From NCBI RefSeq assembly GCF_044465595.1, contig NZ_JBITLV010000002.1, positions 434,001 to 498,000 on the forward strand: 64,000 nucleotides of DNA, written 5' to 3'. The DNA comes from Spongisporangium articulatum. GTDB lineage: Bacteria > Actinomycetota > Actinomycetes > Actinomycetales > Kineosporiaceae. Below, one piece after another: positions 34,070-43,082 of this stretch. Each line of letters starts with the position of its first letter. The stretch's first letter is position 1. The position numbers and the translations under genes were made by a program. A model generated the notes under the pieces. That model was not told the DNA's origin. It searched no databases and saw nothing but the letters and a program-made list of their open reading frames with translations.

Positions 34070-34180
34070 GTCCCGGCCCTTCTGTCCATCGGCTGTGACC
34101 CTTTCGGTGTTCTGACGACCGTAACGGCGCTGCGGGACGCCGCAAGATCAGAGAAGCGCCGGTCCGGGTGTGGGCGGAGA

Positions 34181-34672
34181 ATGGACGGCGTGAGCGCCGC
34201 CCGCCGCCGTCCCGAGTCGCCCGTCGAGCGACAGATCCGTGAGGCGCACGAGCGGGGGGACTTCGACGACCTGCCGGGCGCCGGACGTCCGATCGAGGGA
34301 CTCGACCAGCCGTTCAGCGCCGAGAAGTGGGCCGTCGACCGGATCCGGGCGGAGGGCGGGGACGTCGGGGCGCTGCTGTCGCCGATGCTCGCCCTGCGCC
34401 GGGAGCGAGCCCGCTTCCTGGCCACGATCGACGACGTCCGGTCCGAGGCGGCGGTGCGGGAGCTGGTGCGGGAGTTCAACTCCCGGTTGCTGGCCGAGCT
34501 GCGCCGGCCGATGGACGGGCCGCTGATCCCCGTCGGCCTGCTCGACGAGGAGGAGGCGGCGGCGGCCTGGCGGGCGACGCGTCCCTCGCCCGAACCGGTC
34601 GCCGCGGTGGAAGTCGCTGCCCCGCGGCGGTTCCGGTGGTCGAGGGGATGGCTCACGCGTAGGGTCCGGTGA
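34181..34672 (+). CDS. DUF1992 (DnaJ-homologue subfamily C28-like) protein
   Basis: 163 residues from the ATG at 34181 (GGGCGGAGA just before). The conserved start of the family is clear: ESPVERQIREAHERGDFDDLPGAGRPI, with FNSRLLAELRRPM later. The C-terminus is Arg-rich. The family's function is unknown in bacteria. A GTG at 34190 is an alternative start. Confidence 0.8.
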   Translation: MDGVSAARRRPESPVERQIREAHERGDFDDLPGAGRPIEGLDQPFSAEKWAVDRIRAEGGDVGALLSPMLALRRERARFLATIDDVRSEAAVRELVREFNSRLLAELRRPMDGPLIPVGLLDEEEAAAAWRATRPSPEPVAAVEVAAPRRFRWSRGWLTRRVR

Positions 34673-34710
34673 TCTCGCGGAGCTTCAGGGCTGAGTGTGG
34701 CCCGGATCGG

Positions 34711-35271
34711 TTAACGAGTCAGGCTTTTCAGCTCCGCTAGCGACTGGCGGAGCAAGTCGGCGAGCGACGTCCCGTCCTGCCCGACCCAGCGCGCGAAGGA
34801 GACCCTGAACACCGCCACACCGGACTGCGCGGCCAGACTCGCCGCGGGCTCCGGCACGCGGCGCTCGTGCAGGGCCTCGGTGACCAGGGTGCCTAGCCGG
34901 GACATCTTGATCAGCTCGCGTTCCTGCAGGTCGGGATGCGTCGAGATGATCGCGTTGCGGGCCACTGCGTGGGCGTGCCGCTCGGCGAACATCGTCTCCG
35001 CCAGATGCACGAAGGCCGCCCCCACGACGTCGACCGGGCCGAGGTCGCCCCCGGCCGCACGGACCCCGTCGAGGACGGTCGCCTCGAAGGTGCCGGAGCC
35101 GTCGAACAGCACCTCGCGCTTGTCCGTGAAGTGCCGGAAGAAGGTGCGTTCGGTGACGCCGGCCCGCTCGGCGATCTGGGCCGTCGTCGTCCGGTCGTAG
35201 CCGTGCTCGGCGAACAACTCCATCGCGGCGCGCTGCAGCCGCCCCGCGGCGTCCGGCTCCCAGCGACTCAC
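34711..35271 (-). CDS. TetR family transcriptional regulator
   Basis: 186 residues. DNA-binding domain: LQRAAMELFAEHGYDRTTTAQIAE, VTERTFFRHFTDKREVLF. The C-terminal domain resembles TetR_C_17-type regulators. It is divergent from the NAD-dependent epimerase-type gene at 35377, across an inverted repeat (35296-35328), and probably represses it and itself. Confidence 0.9.
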   Translation of the reverse strand: MSRWEPDAAGRLQRAAMELFAEHGYDRTTTAQIAERAGVTERTFFRHFTDKREVLFDGSGTFEATVLDGVRAAGGDLGPVDVVGAAFVHLAETMFAERHAHAVARNAIISTHPDLQERELIKMSRLGTLVTEALHERRVPEPAASLAAQSGVAVFRVSFARWVGQDGTSLADLLRQSLAELKSLTR

Positions 35272-35295
35272 GGGCCCATCCTAGGCGATGGCAGT

Positions 35296-35328
35296 GACTG
35301 ACATGGAGTGTTAGCGTCTATGTCAGTC
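35296..35328. promoter_or_regulatory. Inverted repeat operator between TetR gene and SDR gene
   Basis: GACTGACAT (35296-35304) and its complement ATGTCAGTC (35320-35328), 15-nt spacer; a further TGACAT follows at 35331. Lies in the divergent promoter and is the likely site for the TetR protein. Confidence 0.6.
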
Positions 35329-35376
35329 GCTGACATCGGGCCGGCGACGACAAGTCATCGGAAGGTCGTTCCACAC

Positions 35377-36270
35377 ATGCGAGTCTTCGTCACCGGGGCA
35401 TCCGGCTGGGTCGGTTCCGCCCTCCTTCCCGAACTCATCAGTGCAGGTCACGACGTGGTCGGCCTGGCCCGCAGCGACGAGGGGGCCGCCCGCGTCGAGG
35501 CCCGCGGGGCCACCGTGCTGCGTGGCGATCTGACCGACCTCGACGGGCTGGCCAAGGCGGCCGCCGAGGCCGACGGCGTCGTCCACCTGGCCTTCGTCCA
35601 CGACTGGAGCGGTGCCGTCGACCCCGGCGCCGTCGACCGGGCGGCCGTCGCGGCCATGCTCGAACCGCTCGAGGGGTCGGGCAAGCCGTTCGTGGGGACG
35701 TCGGGCACGCTCGGCCTCAGCCACGGCGGGGCGGTCGCCCTGGAGACCGACGTGCCGGACCCGCAGATCGCCGCCCGGCGTCAGGGTGCGGCGGACGTCG
35801 TCGCGAGCGCCGCGCGCGGCATCCGGGCCTCCGCCGTGCGGCTGGCGCCCAGCGTGCACGGTGAGAACGACTTCGGCTTCGTCCCGTCGCTCATCGAGAT
35901 CGCCCGCCAGAAGGGCGTTTCCGGTTACGTCGGGGACGGCGCCAACCGCTGGACCGGTGTGCACCGGCTCGACGCGGGCCGGCTCTTCCGGCTCGCCCTG
36001 GAGCAGGCGGAACCCGGCACCTGGTGGCACGGCGTCGAGAACGAGGGGTACGCCTTCCGCGAGATCGCCGAGGCCATCGGGCGCGGGCTCGGCGTCCCGA
36101 CCGCCCCGGTCGAGGAGGCCCAGGCCGCCGAGCACTTCGGCTGGATGAGCGGCTTCGTCGGCATGGACAGCCCGGCGTCGCACGCGATCACGACCGAGAA
36201 GCTCGGCTGGGAGCCGACGCAACCGGGCCTGCTCGACGACCTCGCCGCCGGCTTCTACTTCCGCCGGTAG
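35377..36270 (+). CDS. NAD-dependent epimerase/dehydratase-type SDR
   Basis: 297 residues from the ATG at 35377, where the Rossmann motif MRVFVTGASGWVGSALL begins; the upstream frame is unmatched. Extended-SDR family of NAD(P)-binding oxidoreductases: VVHLAFVHD, then KPFVGTSGTLGLSHGG. The classical YxxxK is not obvious; it belongs to the atypical group often annotated as 3-beta-HSD/epimerase family. Presumably regulated by the divergent TetR. Confidence 0.85.
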   Translation: MRVFVTGASGWVGSALLPELISAGHDVVGLARSDEGAARVEARGATVLRGDLTDLDGLAKAAAEADGVVHLAFVHDWSGAVDPGAVDRAAVAAMLEPLEGSGKPFVGTSGTLGLSHGGAVALETDVPDPQIAARRQGAADVVASAARGIRASAVRLAPSVHGENDFGFVPSLIEIARQKGVSGYVGDGANRWTGVHRLDAGRLFRLALEQAEPGTWWHGVENEGYAFREIAEAIGRGLGVPTAPVEEAQAAEHFGWMSGFVGMDSPASHAITTEKLGWEPTQPGLLDDLAAGFYFRR

Positions 36271-37830
36271 TCAGCGGGTCGCGGCGAACTCCTGGGCGAT
36301 CGTGGCCTGCTCCTCCAGCACCGAGGCCAGGTCGTTCTGGATCTCGTGGATCTGCCGGATCGTCTCGCCGATCGACTCGATCGCGGCGGTGGCGGCGGCG
36401 CTGTCGGAGCGGATCGACGTGATCCGCCCGGTGGCGTCGTCCGTCGCCGTCGACGTCTCCCGGGACAGCTCCTTGACCTCCTGGGCCACGACCGCGAAGC
36501 CCTTGCCGGACTCGCCGGCCCGGGCCGCCTCGATCGTCGCGTTGAGCGCGAGCAGGTTGGTCTGCGCGGCGATCCCGGCGATCACCTTGGCGATGTCGCC
36601 GATGTCCTTGGACGAGGCCTGCAGGCTGGTCATCACGGCCAGGGCCGCCTCCGCGGCGGCGACCGCCTCGGAGGCCACGGCGCTGGCCCGGCCCGCGCCC
36701 TGGGCGACGTGCTGCACGGACGCCGACAGCTCGTCGGCCATCTGAGCGACACGGTCGGCCCGGCGCAGCCGTCCCATCGTCTGCCCGACCATCCGCCCGA
36801 CGGAGATCAGTGCGGCGGAACGGTTCTCGCTCAGCGCGAGGGTCCGCATGGCGAAGAAGTCCATCGTGGCGACGATCTCGCCGTCCACCTCGATCGGGAA
36901 CACGACCCCGGACTTCACCCCGGCGTCGCGGGCCGCCGGCGCGCGGACGCAGTCGGTCACCTCGGCGAGGTCGGCCACGAAGAGCAGGCGGCGGTCCCGC
37001 CAGGCCCGGCCCGAGAGCCCGACGCCGGGACGGAAGGTCGCCGAGCGGGTCACGTCGCGGAACTGCTGGTTCACCGAGCCCGACTCCACGTCGAAGGCCA
37101 GCACCCCGTCGGTGTTCACCTTCCACACCGAGCCGTAGTCCCAGCCGAACTCGCGCCGCACCGACTCCAGGGCGGCCGCCAGGGCCGACTGTTCGTCGGT
37201 GCTGGTCGCGAGCGCGCCGAGTACCTCGGCGACGGCCCGGCTGTCCTCGGCCATGGACTGGGCGACCTCGGTCTGGTGCAGCTGCGTGAGGGCCTGGCCG
37301 ACGAGATCGGCGACGGCCTCCAGAGCGGCGCGACGCGTGTCGGGCAGGCTCATCGTCCACGTGGTGAAGAAGTCCATCGTGCCGACGACGGACCCCTCGA
37401 CCAGGACGGGGAAGCACACGCCCGACTTCACGCCGGCGTCGCGAGCGGCCGGGGCGCGCACGCAGTCGGTCACCTCGGCCAGGTCCTCCACGAAGACCAG
37501 TTCCCCCCGCTGCCAGGCCCGCCCGGCGAAGCCGACGCCGCGCGCGAAGCTCGCCTCCTGGGTGACCTTCTGGAACCGGGCGTCGACGGTGCCGGACTGC
37601 TGGTCGAAGACGAGGGCCGACTGCTCGGGGTCGAGGCGCCAGAACGAGGCGTAGGCCCAGCCGAAGCCCTCCCGAACGGTGTCGAGGGCGGCGGTGATCA
37701 CGCCGTCCCGCGTGCTCGCGGCGTGTAGCGCCGCGACGACCGCGCGCAGGGCCAGCGCGTCCTCGCGGGCCATCCGGGTCGCCTTGGCGAGCGGGTCCTC
37801 CGCGTCGGAGCGGAGGGTGAAGAGCGTCAT
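36271..37830 (-). CDS. Soluble chemotaxis-type signalling protein with tandem GAF domains
   Basis: 519 residues from ATG 37830 (MTLFTLRSD); no transmembrane helix. Two GAF domains (about 25-190 and 200-355) are an internal duplication: each contains the same stretch TDCVRAPAARDAGVKSGV and FGW-YAS/YGS-VW/FW. The C-terminus (about 375-519) is an MCP signalling hairpin: IAGIAAQTNLLALNATIEAA, GKGFAVVAQEVKELSRET. No receptor membrane part and no che genes are in the window. Divergent from the aminotransferase gene. Confidence 0.9.
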   Translation of the reverse strand: MTLFTLRSDAEDPLAKATRMAREDALALRAVVAALHAASTRDGVITAALDTVREGFGWAYASFWRLDPEQSALVFDQQSGTVDARFQKVTQEASFARGVGFAGRAWQRGELVFVEDLAEVTDCVRAPAARDAGVKSGVCFPVLVEGSVVGTMDFFTTWTMSLPDTRRAALEAVADLVGQALTQLHQTEVAQSMAEDSRAVAEVLGALATSTDEQSALAAALESVRREFGWDYGSVWKVNTDGVLAFDVESGSVNQQFRDVTRSATFRPGVGLSGRAWRDRRLLFVADLAEVTDCVRAPAARDAGVKSGVVFPIEVDGEIVATMDFFAMRTLALSENRSAALISVGRMVGQTMGRLRRADRVAQMADELSASVQHVAQGAGRASAVASEAVAAAEAALAVMTSLQASSKDIGDIAKVIAGIAAQTNLLALNATIEAARAGESGKGFAVVAQEVKELSRETSTATDDATGRITSIRSDSAAATAAIESIGETIRQIHEIQNDLASVLEEQATIAQEFAATR

Positions 37831-38015
37831 GTCGACTCCGTGAGGGTTCGTCGCGACCTTCCCCCTCGGCCGGTGTGACGCCCGATCGCGCCACACGATT
37901 ACTTCTCGTCACTGCGGCCCCGGAGGAGATAGCCCGAACGGGTGACGTTCGGCGGGCGGGCCGATCGCTGTCTGTAGTTGCTCGGAGCAACGAACCGGTG
38001 CGTCATGATGGTCCG

Positions 38016-39368
38016 GTGATCGACCGTGGCCGCCTCGCCCACCTGCTCGAGCGCGAGCGCGACCTCTACGCCCGGCGCAACCCCCGTTCGGCGCAACTGT
38101 TCGCGGACGCCGGGCATCTCTTCGGCCGGGTCCCCATGCCGTGGATGAACAAGCGGGCCGGCGCCTTCCCGATCTACCTCGACACGGCCCGCGGCGCGAC
38201 CGTCACCGACGTCGACGGGAACTCCTACGCCGACTTCGCGCTCGGCGACACCGCCGCCATGGCCGGACATTCGCCGGCCCCGGTGCTGGCCGCCGTCCAG
38301 GACCGGCTGACCCACCGCGGCGGCGCCACGGCGATGATGCCGACGGAGGACGGCGAGTGGGTCGGGGCCGAGCTGACCCGCCGCTTCGGTCCGACCCGGT
38401 GGAGCTTCGCGCTGACCGCGACGGACGCCAACCGCTGGGCGATCCGGATCGTCCGCGCCGTCACGGGCCGGCCGAAGATCCTGTTCCACGCCTACTGCTA
38501 CCACGGCAGCGTCGACGAGTCCCTGATCGTGACCGGCCCCCACGGCCCGGTGCCCCGCGCGGGCAACGTCGGCGCCCCGACCGACGTCACGACCACCAGC
38601 CGGGTCGCCGAGTACAACGACCTGGCCGCCCTGGAGGCCGAGCTCGCGCACGGCGACGTGGCCGCCGTCCTGATGGAGCCGGCGCTGACCAACATCGGCA
38701 TCGTGCTGCCGGACGACGGCTACCTGGCCGGCGTCCGCGACCTCACCCGGCGCTACGGCGCCCTCCTGATCAACGACGAGACGCACACGTTCTCGGCCGG
38801 GCCCGGCGGCTGCACCCGGGCCTGGGACCTGGACCCCGACCTCGTCGTGCTGGGCAAGGCGATCGGCGGCGGCATCCCGGCCGCCGCGTTCGGGATGAGC
38901 GCCGAGTTCGCCGAGCGCACCCTGGCCCGCACCGACCTCGACCTGATCGACATGGGCGGCGTCGGCGGCACGATGGCGGGCAACGCCCTGTCGCTGGCCG
39001 CCACCCGCGCCACGCTCGGCGAGGTGCTCACCGAGGCGGCGTTCGAGCACATGACCGGCCTGGCCGCCGACTACGCCGACGGCGTCCAGGCCGTCATCGA
39101 CGCGCACGGCCTGCCATGGTCGCTGTCCCGGCTCGGCGCCCGCGTCGAGTACCGCTTCGCACCGTCACCGCGCAACGGCACACAGTCGCATCTGGCCCAG
39201 GACGACGACCTCGACGACTACCTGCACATCTTTCTGGCCAACCGCGGAGTCATGCTCACCCCGTTCCACAACATGGCCCTGACCTGCCCGGACACCACCG
39301 CGGACGACGTCCGCCAGCACCTGGACCTGTTCGGGGCGGCAGTCGCCCAGCTGCTGGGAGACGGCTAA
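38016..39368 (+). CDS. Class III aminotransferase (glutamate-1-semialdehyde aminomutase-like)
   Basis: 450 residues from the GTG at 38016. PLP class III features: AYCYHGSVDESL, then LLINDETHTFSAGPGG (Asp for the PLP ring) and VVLGKAIGGGIPAAAFG with the Schiff-base lysine. The overall pattern (YARRNPRSAQLF, AGHSPAPVLAA, ALTNIGIVLPDDGYL) resembles glutamate-1-semialdehyde 2,1-aminomutase-like transaminases. Substrate is unknown, since no haem genes are next to it. Followed by a small membrane protein gene. Confidence 0.85.
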   Translation: MIDRGRLAHLLERERDLYARRNPRSAQLFADAGHLFGRVPMPWMNKRAGAFPIYLDTARGATVTDVDGNSYADFALGDTAAMAGHSPAPVLAAVQDRLTHRGGATAMMPTEDGEWVGAELTRRFGPTRWSFALTATDANRWAIRIVRAVTGRPKILFHAYCYHGSVDESLIVTGPHGPVPRAGNVGAPTDVTTTSRVAEYNDLAALEAELAHGDVAAVLMEPALTNIGIVLPDDGYLAGVRDLTRRYGALLINDETHTFSAGPGGCTRAWDLDPDLVVLGKAIGGGIPAAAFGMSAEFAERTLARTDLDLIDMGGVGGTMAGNALSLAATRATLGEVLTEAAFEHMTGLAADYADGVQAVIDAHGLPWSLSRLGARVEYRFAPSPRNGTQSHLAQDDDLDDYLHIFLANRGVMLTPFHNMALTCPDTTADDVRQHLDLFGAAVAQLLGDG

Positions 39369-39417
39369 GATCCGCCGCCAAGACCCGGAACCCTGACCGG
39401 GGCGCAAGGAGGCGAAG

Positions 39418-39603
39418 ATGCTGCGGATCTGGACTGTGATCGTCCTGTTGTGTGTTCCGGCGGTGATCATCCTCTTCACCGGGCGGCCGCTGGTCGTCGA
39501 GGACCCCGCGCACCGCTCGCCCATGTACTGGCGGCGTCAGGGGGCCGTGTTCCTGCTGCTGCTCGCTCTGCTCGTCGGGGTGTCGTGGCTGGTCACCCTC
39601 TGA
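39418..39603 (+). CDS. Small two-helix membrane protein
   Basis: 61 residues; ATG after AAGGAGG. Two hydrophobic segments: LRIWTVIVLLCVPAVIILFTG and AVFLLLLALLVGVSWLVTL, joined by a short polar loop (VVEDPAHRSPMYWRRQ). Overlaps the hydrolase gene by 19 bp. Unknown function. Confidence 0.65.
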   Translation: MLRIWTVIVLLCVPAVIILFTGRPLVVEDPAHRSPMYWRRQGAVFLLLLALLVGVSWLVTL

Positions 39604-40490
39604 CCTCGGTAACCGTCCCCACGCACGACGGGGGTCTGCTGCACGGCGATCTCCACCTGCCCGACGACCCGCCCGCGACGGTCGTCGTCCTCGGGCACGC
39701 GATGATGGCCGACCGCCGCAGTCTGGACCGGCCCGCCGGGGCCGGCCTCCTCGCCGCGCTGTGCGCGGCCGGGCTCGGCGTGCTGCGGGTGGACCTGCGT
39801 GGCCACGGTGAGAGCCGGCTGGCGGGGCGGCGTCGCCCGGACGGCGGTGGCCGGGCCTGGGCCTACGACGACCTGGTCGCCGACGCGGGGTCGCTCGCGG
39901 CCTGGGTCGCCGAGCGGTTCCCCGCCGCGACCCGGGTCGCGGTCGGGCACAGCCTGTTCGGGCACACGGCGCTCGCCTTCCAGGCCACCCGGGACGCGGC
40001 GGCCGGCTACGACCGGCTGGTGCTGATCGCGGGCAACGTGTGGCTGCCACAACTGGAACCGCTGCGCTCGCGGCGGCTGGCCAAGGACGTCGCGGCCCGT
40101 GGGTGGCGACTGCTGATGCCCCGGCACGGCCTGCTGCCGGTGCGCCGCCTGGGCCTCGGCTCCTCCGACGTGTCGGCCGACTTCCTGCGCCAGGTGATGG
40201 GCTGGCAGGTCCGCGGCGACTGGACCGCCCGCGACGGCCGCTCGTACCTCGACGCCCTGCCCGGGGTGAAGGAACCGGTGCTCAGCATCGCCGGGGCCGC
40301 CGACCGCCTGCTGTCGACCCCGAGCAGCCAGGAACGCTTCGCCGCGCTGACCGGTGGGCCGGTGCTGTTCGAAACGGTTGGCCGGGCAACGGGTTTCCCG
40401 GTGGACGCCGGGCACATGGCGCTCGTGCTCGACCGCCGGTTCGCGTCGATGTGGGCGCGGGTCGCACGCTTCGCGACCGACGGGACCTGA
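39585..40490 (+). CDS. Alpha/beta hydrolase fold protein
   Basis: 301 residues from the GTG at 39585; a CTG at 39600, overlapping the upstream stop, is an alternative. Fold: VVVLGHAMMADRRSLDR, VLRVDLRGHGES, then the nucleophile elbow VGHSLFGHTALAF. The elbow reads G-H-S-L-F, so the second glycine of GxSxG is replaced by Phe. A late acid and histidine are in LSIAGAADRLLSTPSSQ and DAGHMALVL. Probably an esterase- or lipase-type enzyme, substrate unknown. Confidence 0.75.
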   Translation: MAGHPLTSVTVPTHDGGLLHGDLHLPDDPPATVVVLGHAMMADRRSLDRPAGAGLLAALCAAGLGVLRVDLRGHGESRLAGRRRPDGGGRAWAYDDLVADAGSLAAWVAERFPAATRVAVGHSLFGHTALAFQATRDAAAGYDRLVLIAGNVWLPQLEPLRSRRLAKDVAARGWRLLMPRHGLLPVRRLGLGSSDVSADFLRQVMGWQVRGDWTARDGRSYLDALPGVKEPVLSIAGAADRLLSTPSSQERFAALTGGPVLFETVGRATGFPVDAGHMALVLDRRFASMWARVARFATDGT

Positions 40491-40510
40491 GCCCCTACGA
40501 ACCGCGAGCC

Positions 40511-41335
40511 CTACGCGCCGCGCGCCGCGCGCGGGCCGGAGCGGTCGTCGTCCAGCCCCTCGTTCCGGGCCCGCCCCGGGCTGATCACCTGCCCGATCGA
40601 GGCGCCGCCGTCGGCGTCGATCACGGCCCCGGTGATGAACGAGGCCTTGTCGGAGGCCAGGAACGTGACCACGTGGGCGATCTCCTCAGGCCGCGCCGAC
40701 CGGTTCAGGGCGGTGCGGTCGAGCACCACGCGCCGGGCGCTGGGGTGCATCACCGAGGTCAACTTCGTCTCCACGTACCCGGGCGAGACGACGTTCACCC
40801 GCACGTTCCGGATGGCCAGCTCCGCCGCGATGCTCTTCGAGAACGCGGTCACCGCCGCCTTGGACGCCGCGTAGTTCGACACCACCGGGCCGCCGTGGGT
40901 GCTGATCGAGGAGATGTTCACGATCGAGCCCCGGCCGGCCATCGACATCAGCCGGGCGGCCTCGCGGCAGCACAGGAAGACCCCGGTCGCGTTCGTGGCC
41001 ATGACGTTCTCGAAGTCGTCCCGCGACAGCATCGGCATGGCCTTGTCGATGCTGCGGCCCGCGTTGTTGACCAGCACGTCGAGGCGCCCGAACTCGCGCC
41101 GCACGCGGGCGAACATGTCCTTCACGGCCGCCTCGTCGGCGACGTCGGCCTGGATCGCGACGGCCCGCCCACCGGCCGCCTCGATGGTGGCCACGGTCTG
41201 CGCGGCGCCCTGCGCGTCCCCGTGGTAGTTCACGACCACCGTGGCGCCCTCGGCGGCCAGGTCGATCGCGCACGCGGCGCCGATGCCCTTGGACGCACCG
41301 GTGACCAGCGCGACCGTTCCCGGCTCAAGCAGCAT
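40511..41335 (-). CDS. Short-chain dehydrogenase/reductase
   Basis: 274 residues. SDR motifs: ALVTGASKGIGAACAIDLA (TGxxxGxG), NNAGRS, IVNISSIS, and the active-site YAASKAAVTAF (Y-K). NADPH- or NADH-dependent; overlaps the LCP gene by 11 bp at the same strand, so the two are probably co-transcribed. Substrate unknown; FabG-like by pattern. Confidence 0.9.
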   Translation of the reverse strand: MLLEPGTVALVTGASKGIGAACAIDLAAEGATVVVNYHGDAQGAAQTVATIEAAGGRAVAIQADVADEAAVKDMFARVRREFGRLDVLVNNAGRSIDKAMPMLSRDDFENVMATNATGVFLCCREAARLMSMAGRGSIVNISSISTHGGPVVSNYAASKAAVTAFSKSIAAELAIRNVRVNVVSPGYVETKLTSVMHPSARRVVLDRTALNRSARPEEIAHVVTFLASDKASFITGAVIDADGGASIGQVISPGRARNEGLDDDRSGPRAARGA

Positions 41336-42623
41336 CCGAATCCTTCACCGTGGGGCTGTCGGCGTACGCCTGCTGGGGCGTCATCCTCCGCCATCGGTAG
41401 GAGATGACATACCCGGTGGCCACCTTCGCGCAGGTGTTCGCGTCATCCGCCGTCGTGGCGTGGGCCCCTTCCAGGGCGGACTTCGAGGCGCCGGGCGTCG
41501 TGCCGGGGGTGGGGCTGGGGGACGACGACGCGCCGGGGGTCGGGCTCGGCGTCGCCGAGGCCTCGGGCTCGCTGAGCGACCGGTCCCTGCGGATCGCGGC
41601 GAACAGCTTCCGGGCGCTCGAGGCCATCACGACGCGGTTGGGGTTCGCCGGGTCGGCCGCCGTCTGCATGGTGACGAAGGTGATCCGCTCCGACGGCACG
41701 GCGTTCAGGACCCCGGCCAGCTTGACCAGCCGCCCGATGGAGGCCAGGTCGGTGTCGACGGTCAGGGCCTTGGTGGCCGCCTGCGCCACCTGGTAGACCG
41801 ACACCGGGTTCAGCAGCACGCCGGCGCTCTTCAGCTTCCGGATCAAGGCACTGATGTACAGGTGCTGCGTCGACGTGCGGCCCAGGTCGCTGCCGTCGCC
41901 GAAACCGTGCCGGGTGCGCAGGAACTCCAGCGCCGCCCGGCCGACCAGCGTGTGCGTGCCCTTGCTGAGCTTCAGCCCCGAATCCGGGTCGTAGACCGAG
42001 TTGTCGACGCACACCTCGGCGCCGCCCACCGCGTCGGACATCGTGATCACGCCGGCGAAGTCGACCATCACGAAGTGGTCGATCGACAGACCCGTGAGCT
42101 TCTCGACGGAGGCGACCGTGCAGGCGGCGCCGTAGGCCAGGCTGGAGTTGATCTGCCCGTAGCGCACCCCGACGGAGCGCTCGGTGTCCGGGTCGGTGCA
42201 GGCCGGCAGGGACGTCATGGTGTCGCGCGGGATGCTGACGACGCCGGCGTTGCTGCGGTCCTTCGAGACGTGGACGAGCATCTCGACGTCCGCATTGATC
42301 CCGGAGTCGGAGCAGGCCCCGCCCACCGAGCAGTTGGTCCGGCCGGACCGGGTGTCCGAGCCGATCACCAGGATGTTCAGGGCGCGGCCTGCGAACGGGT
42401 CGTCGTCCGGCGCCGCGGCGGAGGCGCCCGGTTGCTTGACCGAACTGATGTCGACGCTGCGGATGTTGCCGTTCAGCTGCCGGTAGACCAGGACGCCGCC
42501 CGTCACCCCGGCCAGCACGACCACCGCGGCGACGGCGGCGACCACTCGCCACCAGCGGAGCGGGCGATGGTTCGCCCGGCGGGCGAGCGGAGGCACGTGC
42601 GGAGGGGTCCTTCCCGGGGCCAC
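41325..42623 (-). CDS. LytR-CpsA-Psr (LCP) family cell-wall ligase
   Basis: 432 residues, GTG start. One N-terminal helix (VVAAVAAVVVLAGVTGGVLV) anchors an outer-face domain: LNILVIGSDTR, GVVSIPRDTMT with the arginine of the pyrophosphate site, RYGQINSSLAYGAACTVASV, LEFLRTRHGFGDGSDLGRT. LCP enzymes attach polymers to peptidoglycan. After about residue 350 a Ser/Pro/Thr/Ala-rich linker (PSPTPGASSSPSPTPGTTPG) leads to a short C-terminal segment. Co-transcribed with the SDR gene. Confidence 0.9.
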   Translation of the reverse strand: MAPGRTPPHVPPLARRANHRPLRWWRVVAAVAAVVVLAGVTGGVLVYRQLNGNIRSVDISSVKQPGASAAAPDDDPFAGRALNILVIGSDTRSGRTNCSVGGACSDSGINADVEMLVHVSKDRSNAGVVSIPRDTMTSLPACTDPDTERSVGVRYGQINSSLAYGAACTVASVEKLTGLSIDHFVMVDFAGVITMSDAVGGAEVCVDNSVYDPDSGLKLSKGTHTLVGRAALEFLRTRHGFGDGSDLGRTSTQHLYISALIRKLKSAGVLLNPVSVYQVAQAATKALTVDTDLASIGRLVKLAGVLNAVPSERITFVTMQTAADPANPNRVVMASSARKLFAAIRRDRSLSEPEASATPSPTPGASSSPSPTPGTTPGASKSALEGAHATTADDANTCAKVATGYVISYRWRRMTPQQAYADSPTVKDSDAA

Positions 42624-42708
42624 CGGTCACCCGGGTCGGCTTTTCCGGCATTTTATCTGTCGACCGCCCGGGCCGGTTCAGGTTTCGCCCAAGCGGGTGA
42701 ACGCCCGC

Positions 42709-43029
42709 TCAGTGGCCGGCGGCGCGGTACTGCTCGATCACGGCGGCGGGGATGCGGCCGCGGGCGGGCAGGTCGACCCCGTTACTGGCCGCCCACGCGC
42801 GCACCGCCCGGGTGTCGACGCCGGTGCTCACCTGCACGTGCGGGGCCCCGCGCCGGGTCAGCCGGCGGGCCGGGGCCTGCCACGGGGCGAGGGCCGCTCG
42901 CAGCGCCTCGGCGTTGGCCGCGCTCAGGTCGATCTCGTAGTCGATGCCGTCGAGACCGAAGCTGACCGTCTCGGCCGCGGGCGTCCCGTCGGTGTCGTCG
43001 AGGAACTCGGTGATCGTCTGCGTAGCCAC
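42709..43029 (-). CDS. lsr2: Lsr2 nucleoid-associated protein
   Basis: 106 residues from the GTG at 43029. Lsr2 pattern: N-terminal dimerisation sheet (ETVSFGLDGIDYEIDLS), basic middle (APARRLTRRGAPHV), and the DNA-binding C-terminus VRAWAASNGVDLPARGRIPAAVIEQYRAAG, with the RGR that reads AT-rich minor groove. It should silence AT-rich foreign DNA; the 1.7-6.9 kb segment is a natural candidate target. Confidence 0.9.
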   Translation of the reverse strand: MATQTITEFLDDTDGTPAAETVSFGLDGIDYEIDLSAANAEALRAALAPWQAPARRLTRRGAPHVQVSTGVDTRAVRAWAASNGVDLPARGRIPAAVIEQYRAAGH

Positions 43030-43082
43030 CAGCTGATGCTCGGGACGTCGTCGGGCACTGTCAACTCGACGGCCCCGCCTCG

